Numbered from the stretch's first letter, positions 25,640 through 34,261 are shown. The stretch is 64,000 nucleotides of DNA from Neobacillus sp. SuZ13 (GCF_030123365.1 NZ_CP126107.1:2341501-2405500), one strand, 5' to 3'. Translations and numbers: made by a program. Notes: a model not told the origin generated them from the letters alone.

Positions 25640-26311
25640 ATGCGCTTATTAGTTGTAGAAGATAATCTACCTTTATTAGAATCAATCGTTCAGCTTTTAT
25701 CCGATGAGTTTGAAGTTGATCAAGCTTCCAATGGTGAGGATGCATTATTTATGGCGATGCAGAATATTCATGATGTGATTGTATTAGATGTAATGATCCC
25801 TGAGATTGATGGGTTTGAAGTGTTACGAACTATTAGGAAGGAAGGCTTAAAAATACCAGTCCTTTTCCTTACTGCAAGAGATTCGCTCGAAGATCGTGTT
25901 CAGGGACTTGATGGCGGCGGAGATGACTATTTGGTTAAGCCTTTCCAAGCTGCTGAATTAAAGGCGAGAATCCGTGCATTGTTAAGAAGAAGCGGCAGCT
26001 TAACAACCAATCAAACGATTCAGTATCGCGGGATTGAATTGTTAGGGAAGGAAAGAGACATTGTTGTCGATGGAAAACAGATCAAACTGACTGCTAAGCA
26101 ATACGAGCTGTTAGAATATTTGATTCAAAATAAAGGAGCCATTCTGACAAAAGAACAAATATATGACAGGGTGTGGGGGTTTGATTCAGATACAACCATC
26201 GCAATTGTGGAGGTATTCATGCACCATCTCCGTAAAAAATTAGAACCATCAGGCTATCATACTGATATTAAAACGATTCGCGGCGTTGGCTATATGTTGA
26301 ACGAAGAATAG
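25640..26311 (+). CDS. OmpR/PhoB family response regulator
   Basis: This 223-residue protein has a receiver domain with acidic pair ED (residues 7-8), phosphoacceptor aspartate in VLDVMIPEIDG (about residue 51), and switch residues T79 and K101 (LTARDS; LVKPF). A winged-helix DNA-binding domain (residues 125-223) ends with IKTIRGVGYML. It is followed 8 bases later by its histidine kinase. It likely acts on the TTAAG repeats upstream of 24597 and 27726. Confidence 0.95.
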   Translation: MRLLVVEDNLPLLESIVQLLSDEFEVDQASNGEDALFMAMQNIHDVIVLDVMIPEIDGFEVLRTIRKEGLKIPVLFLTARDSLEDRVQGLDGGGDDYLVKPFQAAELKARIRALLRRSGSLTTNQTIQYRGIELLGKERDIVVDGKQIKLTAKQYELLEYLIQNKGAILTKEQIYDRVWGFDSDTTIAIVEVFMHHLRKKLEPSGYHTDIKTIRGVGYMLNEE

Positions 26312-26319
26312 GAGCATAC

Positions 26320-27591
26320 ATGTTTCGGCAAACACTTATTAAATTAACCTTTCTAAATTCATTGGTATTTATCGTTCTTATTAGTATACTAGGGACCGTC
26401 ATTTATTTTTACACAGATAATAAATTATATAAAGATGTCAACCAATCCCTGCTCGAATCAATTGAACATTTGCAACAGCAGCCGGAGGGACCAGGTGAAC
26501 TTCGAGAAGGAAATGGGGGGAAGGGAGGGCAATTTCCAAAGTTTATTAGGAGGGACCCACGGATATTAACCCTAATCTGGGATGAAGACAATCAGTTGTT
26601 GTTGGAACAAAACCGGGATGCGGACATTTTTGAAGGTAATGAGAAATTGATCAAGCCAACAGAATTAAATACATTAAAGGATGTGGATGTTGAAGATTTT
26701 TCATTTAGGTATATTGCCTTTAAGGTGGATCATCCCCAATTAGGAAAAATAACTGTTCAATTCATTCGCAATGTAAACTCTGAACAAGAATTATTGGACA
26801 GACTTTTGTTGATTATGTTAATTGGTATGGGTGTTGGAATTATTTGTGCCGTGGCGTCAGGATATTTTTTAGCGGGAAAGGCATTAGTCCCGATTAAAAA
26901 AGCTTGGCAGAAGCAGACAGAATTTGTATCCGATGCTTCGCACGAGTTAAGAACTCCATTAGCGGTTATCCAGGCAAAAACGGAAGTACTATTTCGGGCC
27001 CCAAAAGCAACCATACAGGATCGGATTCTTGATGTATCAACGATATCCAATGAATCAAGACGGCTTTCTAAATTAGTGACCAACTTATTAACACTTGCGA
27101 GATCGGACTCTGATCAAATTGAGGTCAAAAAGGAACAATTCCAACTCGATGATTTGTTAAAAGAAATACTTCAACAATACGAGGAAATTGCATTGTATCA
27201 AGAAAAGTCGCTTCAATTGCAAGAATCGGAACCTGTAAGATTTTTTGCAGATAAAGGAAGAATTCATCAATTAATCGTCATATTATTAGACAATGCCATG
27301 AAATATACAAATGAAGGCGGGGAAATACAGCTTTCATGTTCACAGAATCATTCCTCGATTTTTCTTAAAATAAAGGATACCGGTATTGGAATTCCAGAAA
27401 AAGATATTCCGAAAATCTTTGACCGTTTCTATCAAAGTGACAAGGCGAGGACAGCTGCTGAAGGAACAGGACTCGGTTTATCGATTGCAAAATGGATTAT
27501 TGAGAAACATCATGGTAAGACAAAGGTGCAAAGCATCCCCGGTAAAGGAACGACAATTGAAATCATTTTTCCAAAAACCCAAAAAAATTAA
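26320..27591 (+). CDS. Sensor histidine kinase
   Basis: This 423-residue membrane kinase has helices at about residues 8-30 and 165-185 flanking an extracytoplasmic sensor of about 130 residues that includes a glycine-rich loop (GELREGNGGKGGQFP). A short linker leads to the H-box SHELRTPLAV (phosphoacceptor histidine near residue 208). The ATPase domain has the N-box DNAMKY, G1 KDTGIGIPE, F-box FDRFYQSD and G2 GTGLGLSI. It is co-transcribed with the regulator. The stimulus is unknown. Confidence 0.95.
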   Translation: MFRQTLIKLTFLNSLVFIVLISILGTVIYFYTDNKLYKDVNQSLLESIEHLQQQPEGPGELREGNGGKGGQFPKFIRRDPRILTLIWDEDNQLLLEQNRDADIFEGNEKLIKPTELNTLKDVDVEDFSFRYIAFKVDHPQLGKITVQFIRNVNSEQELLDRLLLIMLIGMGVGIICAVASGYFLAGKALVPIKKAWQKQTEFVSDASHELRTPLAVIQAKTEVLFRAPKATIQDRILDVSTISNESRRLSKLVTNLLTLARSDSDQIEVKKEQFQLDDLLKEILQQYEEIALYQEKSLQLQESEPVRFFADKGRIHQLIVILLDNAMKYTNEGGEIQLSCSQNHSSIFLKIKDTGIGIPEKDIPKIFDRFYQSDKARTAAEGTGLGLSIAKWIIEKHHGKTKVQSIPGKGTTIEIIFPKTQKN

Positions 27592-27606
27592 TTTTTGGGT
27601 TTTTTC
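27573..27606 (+). terminator. Terminator after the histidine kinase
   Basis: AAAAACCCAAAAA/TTTTTGGGTTTTT stem overlapping the end of the kinase gene. Confidence 0.85.
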
Positions 27607-27633
27607 TTGAATAAATCAAGGTAGATCTATTTC

Positions 27634-27665
27634 TTAAGAAAAACTTAAGGAAACCCCTTCATAAT
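27634..27665 (+). promoter_or_regulatory. TTAAG direct repeats at the PepSY-type gene promoter
   Basis: TTAAG at 27634 and 27645, exactly 11 bp apart, followed by CATAAT at 27660-27665. The same repeat and -10-like hexamer occur upstream of 24597. Confidence 0.6.
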
Positions 27666-27725
27666 GTGTTTGTTATTATTCAAGCAAAGATTTTTACATG
27701 GAAAACTGAAGGGAGAAGTCTGAAC

Positions 27726-28262
27726 ATGAAGAGTACGAGAAAGGCCCATCTGTGGATAGGCTTAATTGCTTCCATTTTCATCTTTATCGAGTCCTTGACA
27801 GGTCTGTTAATGAATGAACCTTGGTTAATCGGTCAAACACAGTTCGAAGGTGGAAAAGGGAATTTCCAACTAGGTCAATTTAACCAAGAACAGCGTCCCC
27901 AAGGAATGAATGGCGGTTTTGAGCAAGGAAATCAACAAAATTCAGGACAGCAGGGCGGCCAATTTCAAGGACAAGCTAATGGTCAGAATGGAAACGGTCA
28001 GTTCCAAGGGGAACGGAGCTTTAGAGGAAATGGAAACCTGCCGGAGGGATTTCGTGGACAAGGGATGGGTCAAGGTTCGATTATGTCAATCATCCGCGGA
28101 ATTCATGAAGGTAGAATTGGCAATACAAATGTGAAATGGTTAATAGATTTAACGGCTGTTGCCCTAATGGTTTTAACAGGGACAGGAATCTATCTATCGA
28201 TGAAAGTTATCGCTGCCGAAAATAAGCGAAAGAAACGACAGGCCGAAAGCTTATTTGAATAA
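27726..28262 (+). CDS. PepSY-associated membrane protein with Gln/Gly/Asn-rich loop
   Basis: This 178-residue protein has an N-terminal membrane helix (RKAHLWIGLIASIFIFIES, PepSY_TM-like) and a C-terminal one (WLIDLTAVALMVLTGTGIY). Between them is an outer loop of about 95 residues rich in Q, G, N and F and repetitive (QQNSGQQGGQFQGQANGQ). The HLWIGL...ESLTGLLMN and LTGTGIYL elements are typical of PepSY-associated TM proteins. ATG 27726 is preceded by GGGAGAAG. It has its own TTAAG promoter and is probably a target of the upstream two-component system; ykoGHI of B. subtilis has a comparable kinase/PepSY link. Confidence 0.8.
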   Translation: MKSTRKAHLWIGLIASIFIFIESLTGLLMNEPWLIGQTQFEGGKGNFQLGQFNQEQRPQGMNGGFEQGNQQNSGQQGGQFQGQANGQNGNGQFQGERSFRGNGNLPEGFRGQGMGQGSIMSIIRGIHEGRIGNTNVKWLIDLTAVALMVLTGTGIYLSMKVIAAENKRKKRQAESLFE

Positions 28263-28273
28263 ATTAATAAAGT

Positions 28274-28306
28274 AAAAGCACACGATTGAATTTCGTGTGC
28301 TTTTTG
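28274..28306. terminator. Bidirectional terminator
   Basis: AAAAGCACACGA/TCGTGTGCTTTT stem between convergent genes. Confidence 0.9.
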
Positions 28307-28312
28307 TCTAGC

Positions 28313-29206
28313 TTATTCCACAATAATCGTCCCTTTAAACATTTGCATTCCACAGCTAAAGGTGTATTCGCCTGAATGATCAGGAGTAAAAGTTAGTTTT
28401 GTAGTACCCGTTTTTAAGTTGACATTGTTAATATTAAAATCAGGAATCATAAAGGAGGAAATACAATTCGTACTATCAAGCGGGTTGTTTATTTCTAGTT
28501 CAACTGGAACACCTTTTTTGACACGAATCACATTTGGGGTATAGCCTTGTGTGGTGACCTCCATCTTAACAAGCGGTTTACTGTCCTTTGTTACATCCAC
28601 TTCCGTTTTGGGAACTTCTTGACTTACAGCAGCTTGGGCAGTTTCTGTTTGGGTTGATTTACTTTGACCTGGAATTTCGACCATATCACTGCTATACATA
28701 AACAGAAATAACGAAACCAACACAACTCCTCCAGTGATGATTGCAAATGGCGAAAGTTCCTGTGTATCAAGGGATAATTTATTATTGGATTCTACGAAAA
28801 TATACATAATCACGAATCCGATAATCAGGATATAGAATCCTAACAAGATACCTAGTAGAATCGTTGGATTAATAAATTGAATAAATGCACCAAGGATGGC
28901 GCCGATGATTCCACCCATTAAACCCGATATGGATCCCATTAGGATAGCTAAAATCCCGACTGGGTGGCCTGCTAAGAAGCCTACGACAAAACCGAGAATC
29001 ATACTTACTCCGACTACAAGAAAAATCTCACCTGAAATGATGCCAATGATGCTGCCCGTCAGTAAACCTGTAATCACCGCAATAACCATACTAATCATCG
29101 TTCCAGAGGTATTAGCTAGTTTATTTTTATGTCGGTAAACAGAATAGATGGAATATCCGGTTCCAGTGGCAACTATAATTGCCGTTATGATTGCAAATAT
29201 ATTCAT
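28313..29206 (-). CDS. Membrane protein with C-terminal cupredoxin domain
   Basis: This 297-residue protein has six or so membrane segments in residues 1-185. The central ones are glycine-rich (GFLAGHPVGILAILMGSISGLMGG). A Ser/Thr/Gln-rich linker follows, then a cupredoxin-like domain (about residues 210-297). Likely copper ligands are the cysteine in STNCISSF and the C-terminal CGMQMF cluster. The histidine ligand usual in plastocyanin-type sites is not evident. A membrane-tethered copper-binding role is inferred. Confidence 0.75.
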   Translation of the reverse strand: MNIFAIITAIIVATGTGYSIYSVYRHKNKLANTSGTMISMVIAVITGLLTGSIIGIISGEIFLVVGVSMILGFVVGFLAGHPVGILAILMGSISGLMGGIIGAILGAFIQFINPTILLGILLGFYILIIGFVIMYIFVESNNKLSLDTQELSPFAIITGGVVLVSLFLFMYSSDMVEIPGQSKSTQTETAQAAVSQEVPKTEVDVTKDSKPLVKMEVTTQGYTPNVIRVKKGVPVELEINNPLDSTNCISSFMIPDFNINNVNLKTGTTKLTFTPDHSGEYTFSCGMQMFKGTIIVE

Positions 29207-29357
29207 TTTTGGTCTCCTCTTATGTGTGAATGATTAACAACATAAGAGTATTATAAATGCAAATAACCGATTTAAATTTGTATATTCAGTGATTAATATG
29301 AACGTTTTATGAATAATGTTGAGGTATGATAAGTCAGGTGGATTTTTGGAGATAAAT

Positions 29358-29489
29358 TTATTCATTTTTTTCTTTATCAAGTGTATTTTTATATATCCGT
29401 TTCATGGCCTCATTTTGCATCTTGATATATTCAAGCAAAAATTCTTTCTCTTCTTCTTCTTGCTGGAGATCATCTTTTTCTTTTTCCAT
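29358..29489 (-). CDS. Small highly charged protein
   Basis: This predicted 43-residue protein begins MEKEKDDLQQEEEEKEF and is rich in Glu and Lys, likely a single helix. GGGGTGG lies five bases before the ATG, which is why I accept it and prefer this start to one at 29540. It belongs to no family I recognise. Confidence 0.5.
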   Translation of the reverse strand: MEKEKDDLQQEEEEKEFLLEYIKMQNEAMKRIYKNTLDKEKNE

Positions 29490-29599
29490 GGAAACCACCC
29501 CATTTTTTCTAATTACTAGCATTTTAACCGATTTATACACTTGTTTAAAGTGAATGAGAAGGCATTTTGTTGACTTCAGAAAAATATTCCATAAAAAAA

Positions 29600-29628
29600 T
29601 TGACTTTTTTCATTTTCAAATATATAAT
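29600..29628 (+). promoter_or_regulatory. Promoter of the proS leader
   Basis: TTGACT (29600-29605), 17-bp spacer and perfect TATAAT (29623-29628). Confidence 0.85.
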
Positions 29629-29651
29629 TTTCAAAAATACTATTGAAACTA

Positions 29652-29875
29652 TGACGGGGATTAGTAAAGTGAAATGGTCTTACCAAGAGAGGAAACCATT
29701 GGTGTGAGGTTTCTTAAGACAGTCATTTGAACCTGCCTCCTGAGTTCTGTATCGAATTTGAAGATACATGCGGATCATGTCCGTTATCAAGGAAAGTGTA
29801 TAGAGCAATTTTGCTTTATGAATTTAGGGTGGTACCGCCAGGCCTTGGTCCCTTTTTAGGATCAAGGCCTTTTTG
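29652..29875 (+). promoter_or_regulatory. T-box leader with proline specifier
   Basis: The conserved T-box AGGGTGGTACCGCC is at 29826-29839, followed by a terminator (GGCCTTGGTCC/GGATCAAGGCC and T-run, 29841-29875). Stem I shows the AGTA and AGAGA elements. The specifier is probably CCT at 29732-29734 after GAA, a proline codon. Uncharged tRNA-Pro should stabilise the antiterminator and permit proS transcription. Confidence 0.92.
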
Positions 29876-29905
29876 TATTTAAAAAAATAATGAGGTGTAT
29901 CAAAC

Positions 29906-31336
29906 ATGGCAAAAGAATTTGTAAAAGATGTTACGGCAATGGACGATGATTTCGCCCAGTGGTATACAGATGTCGTCACAAAGGCTGATTTAATTGATTA
30001 TTCAAGTGTGCGTGGTTCAATGATTATCCGCCCGTATGGCTATGCTTTATGGGATAATATAAAAAATGAGCTCGATCGACGAATCAAAGAAACAGGGCAT
30101 GAAAATGTTTATATGCCATTGTTTATTCCTGAAAGCTTGCTTCAAAAAGAAAAAGACCATGTCGAAGGTTTTGCACCTGAGGTGGCATGGGTTACACATG
30201 GCGGGTCTGAACCATTAGCAGAACGATTAGTTGTTCGACCAACATCAGAAGTTCTTTTCTGTGAGCATTATAGCAACATCATTCATTCATACCGTGATCT
30301 GCCTAAGCTCTATAACCAATGGGCAAACGTTGTCCGTTGGGAAAAAACCACTCGTCCATTCCTACGGACATTAGAGTTTTTATGGCAGGAAGGGCATACA
30401 GCCCATGCGACTGACGAAGATGCAATGGAAGAAACCATTAAAATGCTAAACGTTTATGCCGCTGTCTGTGAAGAAATCCTTGCGATTCCGGTTGTAAAGG
30501 GACAAAAAACAGAAAAAGAAAAGTTTGCCGGTGCGAAAGCTACCTTTACCATTGAAAGCTTAATGCATGATGGAAAAGCATTACAGTCCGGTACGTCCCA
30601 CCACTTTGGTACAGGTTTTGCGGAGGCATTTAACATTCAGTACACGGACAAAGAAGGTAAGCTTCAGTATGTGCATCAAACGTCTTGGGGCTTTACAACT
30701 AGAATTATCGGAGCCTTAATCATGGTACACGGCGACGACCGTGGTCTAGTAATTCCACCAAAAGCAGCGCCAACACAAGTGATGATTGTGCCAATTGCGC
30801 AGCATAAAGAAGGCGTCCTTGATTTTGCTTATGATTTGAAAACGTCCCTTTGTAAAGTTGCTCGTGTCGATATTGATGCCAGCGATAAAAAGCCAGGCTG
30901 GAAGTTCAATGAATACGAAATGAAAGGTATACCAGTCCGTCTAGAAGTTGGACCTAAAGATATCGAAAACAAGCAAGTGGTTTTAGTAAGACGCGATACT
31001 TTAGAAAAAGTGTTCGTTCCACTAGATCAATTAGAAACAAAGCTTGTTGAATTATTAGATGAAATTCAAACAAATCTATATAATAAGGCTCTAAATCACC
31101 GTGAAGAAAGAACCTCAGTTGCCTTAACTTTAGGTGAGCTCAAGGAGTCGCTTGAAGCTAAGCCTGGTTTCATTAAGGCTATGTGGTGCGGCGAATTAGC
31201 GTGTGAGGAAAAAATCAAAGAAGATACTGGGGCAACATCGAGATGTATCCCATTTGAGCAAGAACAGGTATCTGATAAGTGTGTCTGCTGTGGAAAAGAT
31301 GCAGACAAGATGGTTTATTGGGCAAAAGCATACTAA
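29906..31336 (+). CDS. proS: Prolyl-tRNA synthetase, short archaeal/eukaryote-like type
   Basis: This class II synthetase charges tRNA-Pro. At 476 residues it lacks the large editing insertion of the usual bacterial ProRS (about 570 residues). Class II motifs are visible: motif 2 region [22 protein letters not shown] is consistent with the family, and motif 3 lies in [10 protein letters not shown]. The C-terminal zinc-binding module typical of archaeal-type ProRS is present (CGELACEEK...[18 protein letters not shown]). It is controlled by a T-box leader. B. cereus-type bacilli often carry this form beside the bacterial one. Confidence 0.96.
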   Translation: MAKEFVKDVTAMDDDFAQWYTDVVTKADLIDYSSVRGSMIIRPYGYALWDNIKNELDRRIKETGHENVYMPLFIPESLLQKEKDHVEGFAPEVAWVTHGGSEPLAERLVVRPTSEVLFCEHYSNIIHSYRDLPKLYNQWANVVRWEKTTRPFLRTLEFLWQEGHTAHATDEDAMEETIKMLNVYAAVCEEILAIPVVKGQKTEKEKFAGAKATFTIESLMHDGKALQSGTSHHFGTGFAEAFNIQYTDKEGKLQYVHQTSWGFTTRIIGALIMVHGDDRGLVIPPKAAPTQVMIVPIAQHKEGVLDFAYDLKTSLCKVARVDIDASDKKPGWKFNEYEMKGIPVRLEVGPKDIENKQVVLVRRDTLEKVFVPLDQLETKLVELLDEIQTNLYNKALNHREERTSVALTLGELKESLEAKPGFIKAMWCGELACEEKIKEDTGATSRCIPFEQEQVSDKCVCCGKDADKMVYWAKAY

Positions 31337-31349
31337 AAATAGCAATTAT

Positions 31350-31383
31350 GGGGCTCTTCCTTGATGGGAAGAGTCCTTTTTAG
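31350..31383 (+). terminator. Terminator after proS
   Basis: GGCTCTTCC/GGAAGAGTCC stem followed by T residues. Confidence 0.85.
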
Positions 31384-31409
31384 TTCTGAGTAGATAAAAT
31401 ATTATGTTA

Positions 31410-31765
31410 ATGAGCGAATTTCTCAATACAATGAGCGAATTCTTCGATACAATGAGCGAATTTCTCAGTTTAATGAGCGAATTTAATTCACCGGCTAATC
31501 AGTAGATTTTTCTATCAGCGAATCTTCCGAGTCAATCAGCGATTTCAATGATTCTATCAGCGAATCTTCTGAGTCAATCAGCGAATTTAATGATTCTATC
31601 AGCGAATCTTCCGAGTCAATCAGCGATTTCAATGATTCTATCAGCGAATCTTCTGAGTCAATCAGCGAATTTAATGATTCTATCAGCGAACCTTCCGAGT
31701 CAATCAGCGAATTTAATGATTCTATCAGCGAATTTTCCCATCCAATCAGCGAATTCATTCCAAGG
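31410..31765. repeat. Phased 21-bp tandem repeat array, 16 units
   Basis: A core ATSAGCGAAT recurs every 21 bp. Four ATGAGCGAAT units start at 31410, 31431, 31452 and 31473; twelve ATCAGCGA(A/T)T units start at 31514 and then every 21 bp to 31745. In the second block, adjacent units alternate in their spacer, giving a 42-bp higher-order repeat. Because 21 is a multiple of three, both strands have long open frames, but none has a ribosome binding site. The array fills most of the 31337-31834 gap. Confidence 0.95.
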
Positions 31766-31834
31766 GAATTTTTTTTGAAAAAGGAATTACAAAATCAGCA
31801 GCGAATATTTTAAATTCAGAAGGGGGGCAAGATT

Positions 31835-32401
31835 ATGAAACCAATACTATTAGACTTTTCAGATGAGTTTTACACAGAGAGATTACTAATACGCAAGCCA
31901 TTACCCGGAGATGGTAAAGCTGTCTACCAAGCCATGCAGGCTTCCTTAACCGAACTAAAAGACTGGATGCCTTGGGCCCATCGTGAGCAAACAGTGGAAG
32001 ATGTTGAAGTAAATATGCGTGATGCACATGCCAAGTTTTTAACCCGTGATGATTTGAGGTTACATATTTTTAATCGAGAAACAGGGGAATTCATTGGTTC
32101 CTCAGGTTTGCATAGAATTAACTGGATGATTCCTAAGTTTGAGATTGGCTACTGGATTGATTCGCGTTATAGCGGAAAAGGGTATATTACCGAAGCAACC
32201 GAGGCGATCACTAAATTTGCCTTTACTGAACTTAAAGCTAACCGGGTTGAAATTCGCTGTGACTCCAAAAATATCAAAAGCCGAGCCATTCCTGAACGAT
32301 TAGGATTTCCCTTAGAGGGGATTTTACGGAATGATGGACTTTCTGCGGATGGTAAAGAATTACGTGATACATGTATTTATGCAAAAACAACCCAAGGTTA
32401 A
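31835..32401 (+). CDS. GNAT acetyltransferase, RimJ/RimL type
   Basis: This 188-residue protein matches the RimJ/RimL group of GNAT enzymes: N-terminal TERLLIRKPLPGDGKAVYQA, FEIGYWIDSRYSGKGYITEA for acetyl-CoA binding (residues 107-126), and NRVEIRCDSKNIKSRAIPERLGF near the end. This group acetylates protein N-termini or small amines; the acceptor here is unknown. GAAGGGGGG precedes the ATG. Confidence 0.9.
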   Translation: MKPILLDFSDEFYTERLLIRKPLPGDGKAVYQAMQASLTELKDWMPWAHREQTVEDVEVNMRDAHAKFLTRDDLRLHIFNRETGEFIGSSGLHRINWMIPKFEIGYWIDSRYSGKGYITEATEAITKFAFTELKANRVEIRCDSKNIKSRAIPERLGFPLEGILRNDGLSADGKELRDTCIYAKTTQG

Positions 32402-32408
32402 AAACAAA

Positions 32409-32438
32409 AGAGTACTGAATATCAGTACTCTAATTTTT
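32409..32438. terminator. Bidirectional terminator
   Basis: AGAGTACTGA/TCAGTACTCT stem between convergent genes. Confidence 0.85.
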
Positions 32439-32444
32439 TGAATT

Positions 32445-33035
32445 TTAATCAAGGATATATCTCTTTAAATAATATTTTGTAATTGCTAAATATTCGCGTG
32501 AATAAGATTTTGGCACGGCGATCCATGGAGTTTCTGCTGGGAGCCCCTGTACAGCTAGGCCTTTGTCTCGAGCAATGGAGACGGCACGGTAGAGGTGAAA
32601 ATTATTTGTCACTACCAGACCAAGCCTTTCATCGTTAGGAATAAGCCTTTTTGAAAAATTAATATTTTCATAGGTATCAGTAGATTGATCTTCTAAAATA
32701 ATCCGAGCCTCGCTTATGCCCTGGTCGACCAGTTCTCTCCTGATCGATTCCGCTTCAGAAATATCTTCACCAGGTCCCTTTCCACCAGAAGCGATGACAA
32801 TTGTTTCTTTGTTTTTCTTTAAATATTCGGCGGCAGCATTAATTCTACTTGCAAATGCAAGAGAAGGGACAGTTCCTTTCACCCTTGCCCCAAGTACAAT
32901 CAAATAGTCTGCATTTTTAGGAACATTTTTATGACTATATTGACTGATTTTAAATTGTAAAAATCCAATATAAATCAAACCTAGAATAACAAGAACACCC
33001 ACCAAGACAAACACTCGTTTCTTATGTTTCATCAT
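32445..33035 (-). CDS. YdcF/SanA family (DUF218) protein
   Basis: This 196-residue protein has one N-terminal membrane helix (residues 7-28) and a DUF218 domain with the family motifs ADYLIVLGARVKG, ASGGKGPGE, ISEAESIRRELVDQG, DQSTDTYENINFS and VVTNNFHLYRA. Members are linked to envelope polysaccharide handling and vancomycin permeability in other bacteria; the biochemical activity is unclear. Tandem ATGs are available at the start. Confidence 0.88.
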   Translation of the reverse strand: MMKHKKRVFVLVGVLVILGLIYIGFLQFKISQYSHKNVPKNADYLIVLGARVKGTVPSLAFASRINAAAEYLKKNKETIVIASGGKGPGEDISEAESIRRELVDQGISEARIILEDQSTDTYENINFSKRLIPNDERLGLVVTNNFHLYRAVSIARDKGLAVQGLPAETPWIAVPKSYSREYLAITKYYLKRYILD

Positions 33036-33125
33036 TTCAATTCCATTTCATATTTTTTAAAATCCAATTAAGCCTATTATACAAAATAATAGAATAAGAG
33101 GGAGGAAAATATTAACATTTTTTAG

Positions 33126-33154
33126 AAAAAAGGACTGAATTCATCAGTCCTTTC
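33126..33154 (-). terminator. Terminator after degV
   Basis: AAGGACTGA/TCAGTCCTT stem with T-run on the minus strand. Confidence 0.85.
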
Positions 33155-33159
33155 TTACA

Positions 33160-34008
33160 TTATTCGCAAACCCACGAAAGTCCTAGTGTTCCAACCCCCG
33201 TATGCACTCCAGCGACTGTAATTAGCATCAATATTTCCGTTTCGATTTCCGGGAAGGTTTCGTTGACTAATTTCTCTAACGCAATAGCTCGGTCGATATC
33301 GTTAGCATGGACAATAGCTGCCTTCCTAACAGTTTTTGTTTCCAAATCGGTTTTTAAATGGTTAATTAACCATGCGATTGCTTTCTTTTCTGTTCGAACT
33401 TTATCTTCTATCTTAGCGCCTCCATCTTCGATTGCTAAAATAGGCTTGATATTAAACAGAGAGGCTAGGATGGCTTGGCCGCCGGATACTCTGCCGCTTT
33501 TTTTGAGTTGGTCCAAATTTGATGGGACAAGGAATAAACGAGTGTGTTCGCGTAATTCATTAAGTTTGGCCTCCACCTCACTGATTTCATACCCTAGTTC
33601 TACTAGTTCGATCCCTTTTTTTATTAAAAATGAGAGAGGGTAGGAGCCAGTCATGGAATCGATAGGTACCAATTTAAAATCTGCCATTTCCGCTGCCATC
33701 ACAGAGGTTTGAAATGTTCCGGATAGTAAGCTGGAGGCATGAATGGCGATTCCAAAATCATAGTTTTCCTTTAATTTTGTATAAAGTTCCACAAAATCAC
33801 CAAGTCCTGGCTGTGAGGTTTGAAATTTTGAATCTTCCTGTTTCATACGCTCGTAAAACTCTTTTTGAGTAATTTCTATTGTTTCCTTGTAGGACTCTTG
33901 GTTAATGATAATATTTAGTGGAACAACGTGAATATGATTTTCCTCGATAAATTCTTTGCTGAGAGAAGCCGTGGTGTCAGTAATCCACGCAATTTTTGCC
34001 TTGTTCAT
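33160..34008 (-). CDS. DegV family fatty-acid-binding protein
   Basis: This 282-residue protein shows DegV landmarks: WITDTTASLSKEFIEEN at the N-terminus, TSQPGLGDF, HASSLLSGTFQTS (lipid carboxylate-binding loop), DSMTGSYPLSFLI and PSNLDQLKKSGRVSGGQA. Family members such as FakB bind a fatty acid and present it to fatty acid kinase. No kinase gene is adjacent. AGAGGAA precedes the ATG. Confidence 0.93.
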   Translation of the reverse strand: MNKAKIAWITDTTASLSKEFIEENHIHVVPLNIIINQESYKETIEITQKEFYERMKQEDSKFQTSQPGLGDFVELYTKLKENYDFGIAIHASSLLSGTFQTSVMAAEMADFKLVPIDSMTGSYPLSFLIKKGIELVELGYEISEVEAKLNELREHTRLFLVPSNLDQLKKSGRVSGGQAILASLFNIKPILAIEDGGAKIEDKVRTEKKAIAWLINHLKTDLETKTVRKAAIVHANDIDRAIALEKLVNETFPEIETEILMLITVAGVHTGVGTLGLSWVCE

Positions 34009-34218
34009 CTTATTCCTCTTCCTCCAGTGTAAATCTCTTATTTAAGTATCCCTTACCTCAATCGTTTTGGGTGAATTTTAATGGAATAATTAAGTATTTT
34101 GATAACTAGGTTCAACATTACTAGAAGGAATATTAGACGACAAGTTATATTTGTCATGTTAAAAAGTTAACACTTTGTGACAAAATTATATAGTTCAAAT
34201 TATTCAAATATAGCAAAC

Positions 34219-34261
34219 AGTGATTTAAATCACTTAATATGCGTGTGAAATCGCATATAAT
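34219..34261 (+). promoter_or_regulatory. hmp promoter with Fnr-like palindrome
   Basis: A perfect 16-bp palindrome AGTGATTTAAATCACT (34219-34234; GTGA-N6-TCAC) precedes TATAAT at 34256-34261. With a start near 34268 the palindrome is centred at -41.5, the classical activating position for Fnr/Crp proteins. Confidence 0.65.

Noticed and set aside
31495..31758. An 87-codon minus-strand frame (SLIESLNSLIDSE repeats) and a 76-codon plus-strand frame across the 21-bp array
   Set aside because: Both are open only because the repeat period is a multiple of three. Neither has a ribosome binding site, and the frames are mirror products of the same repeat.
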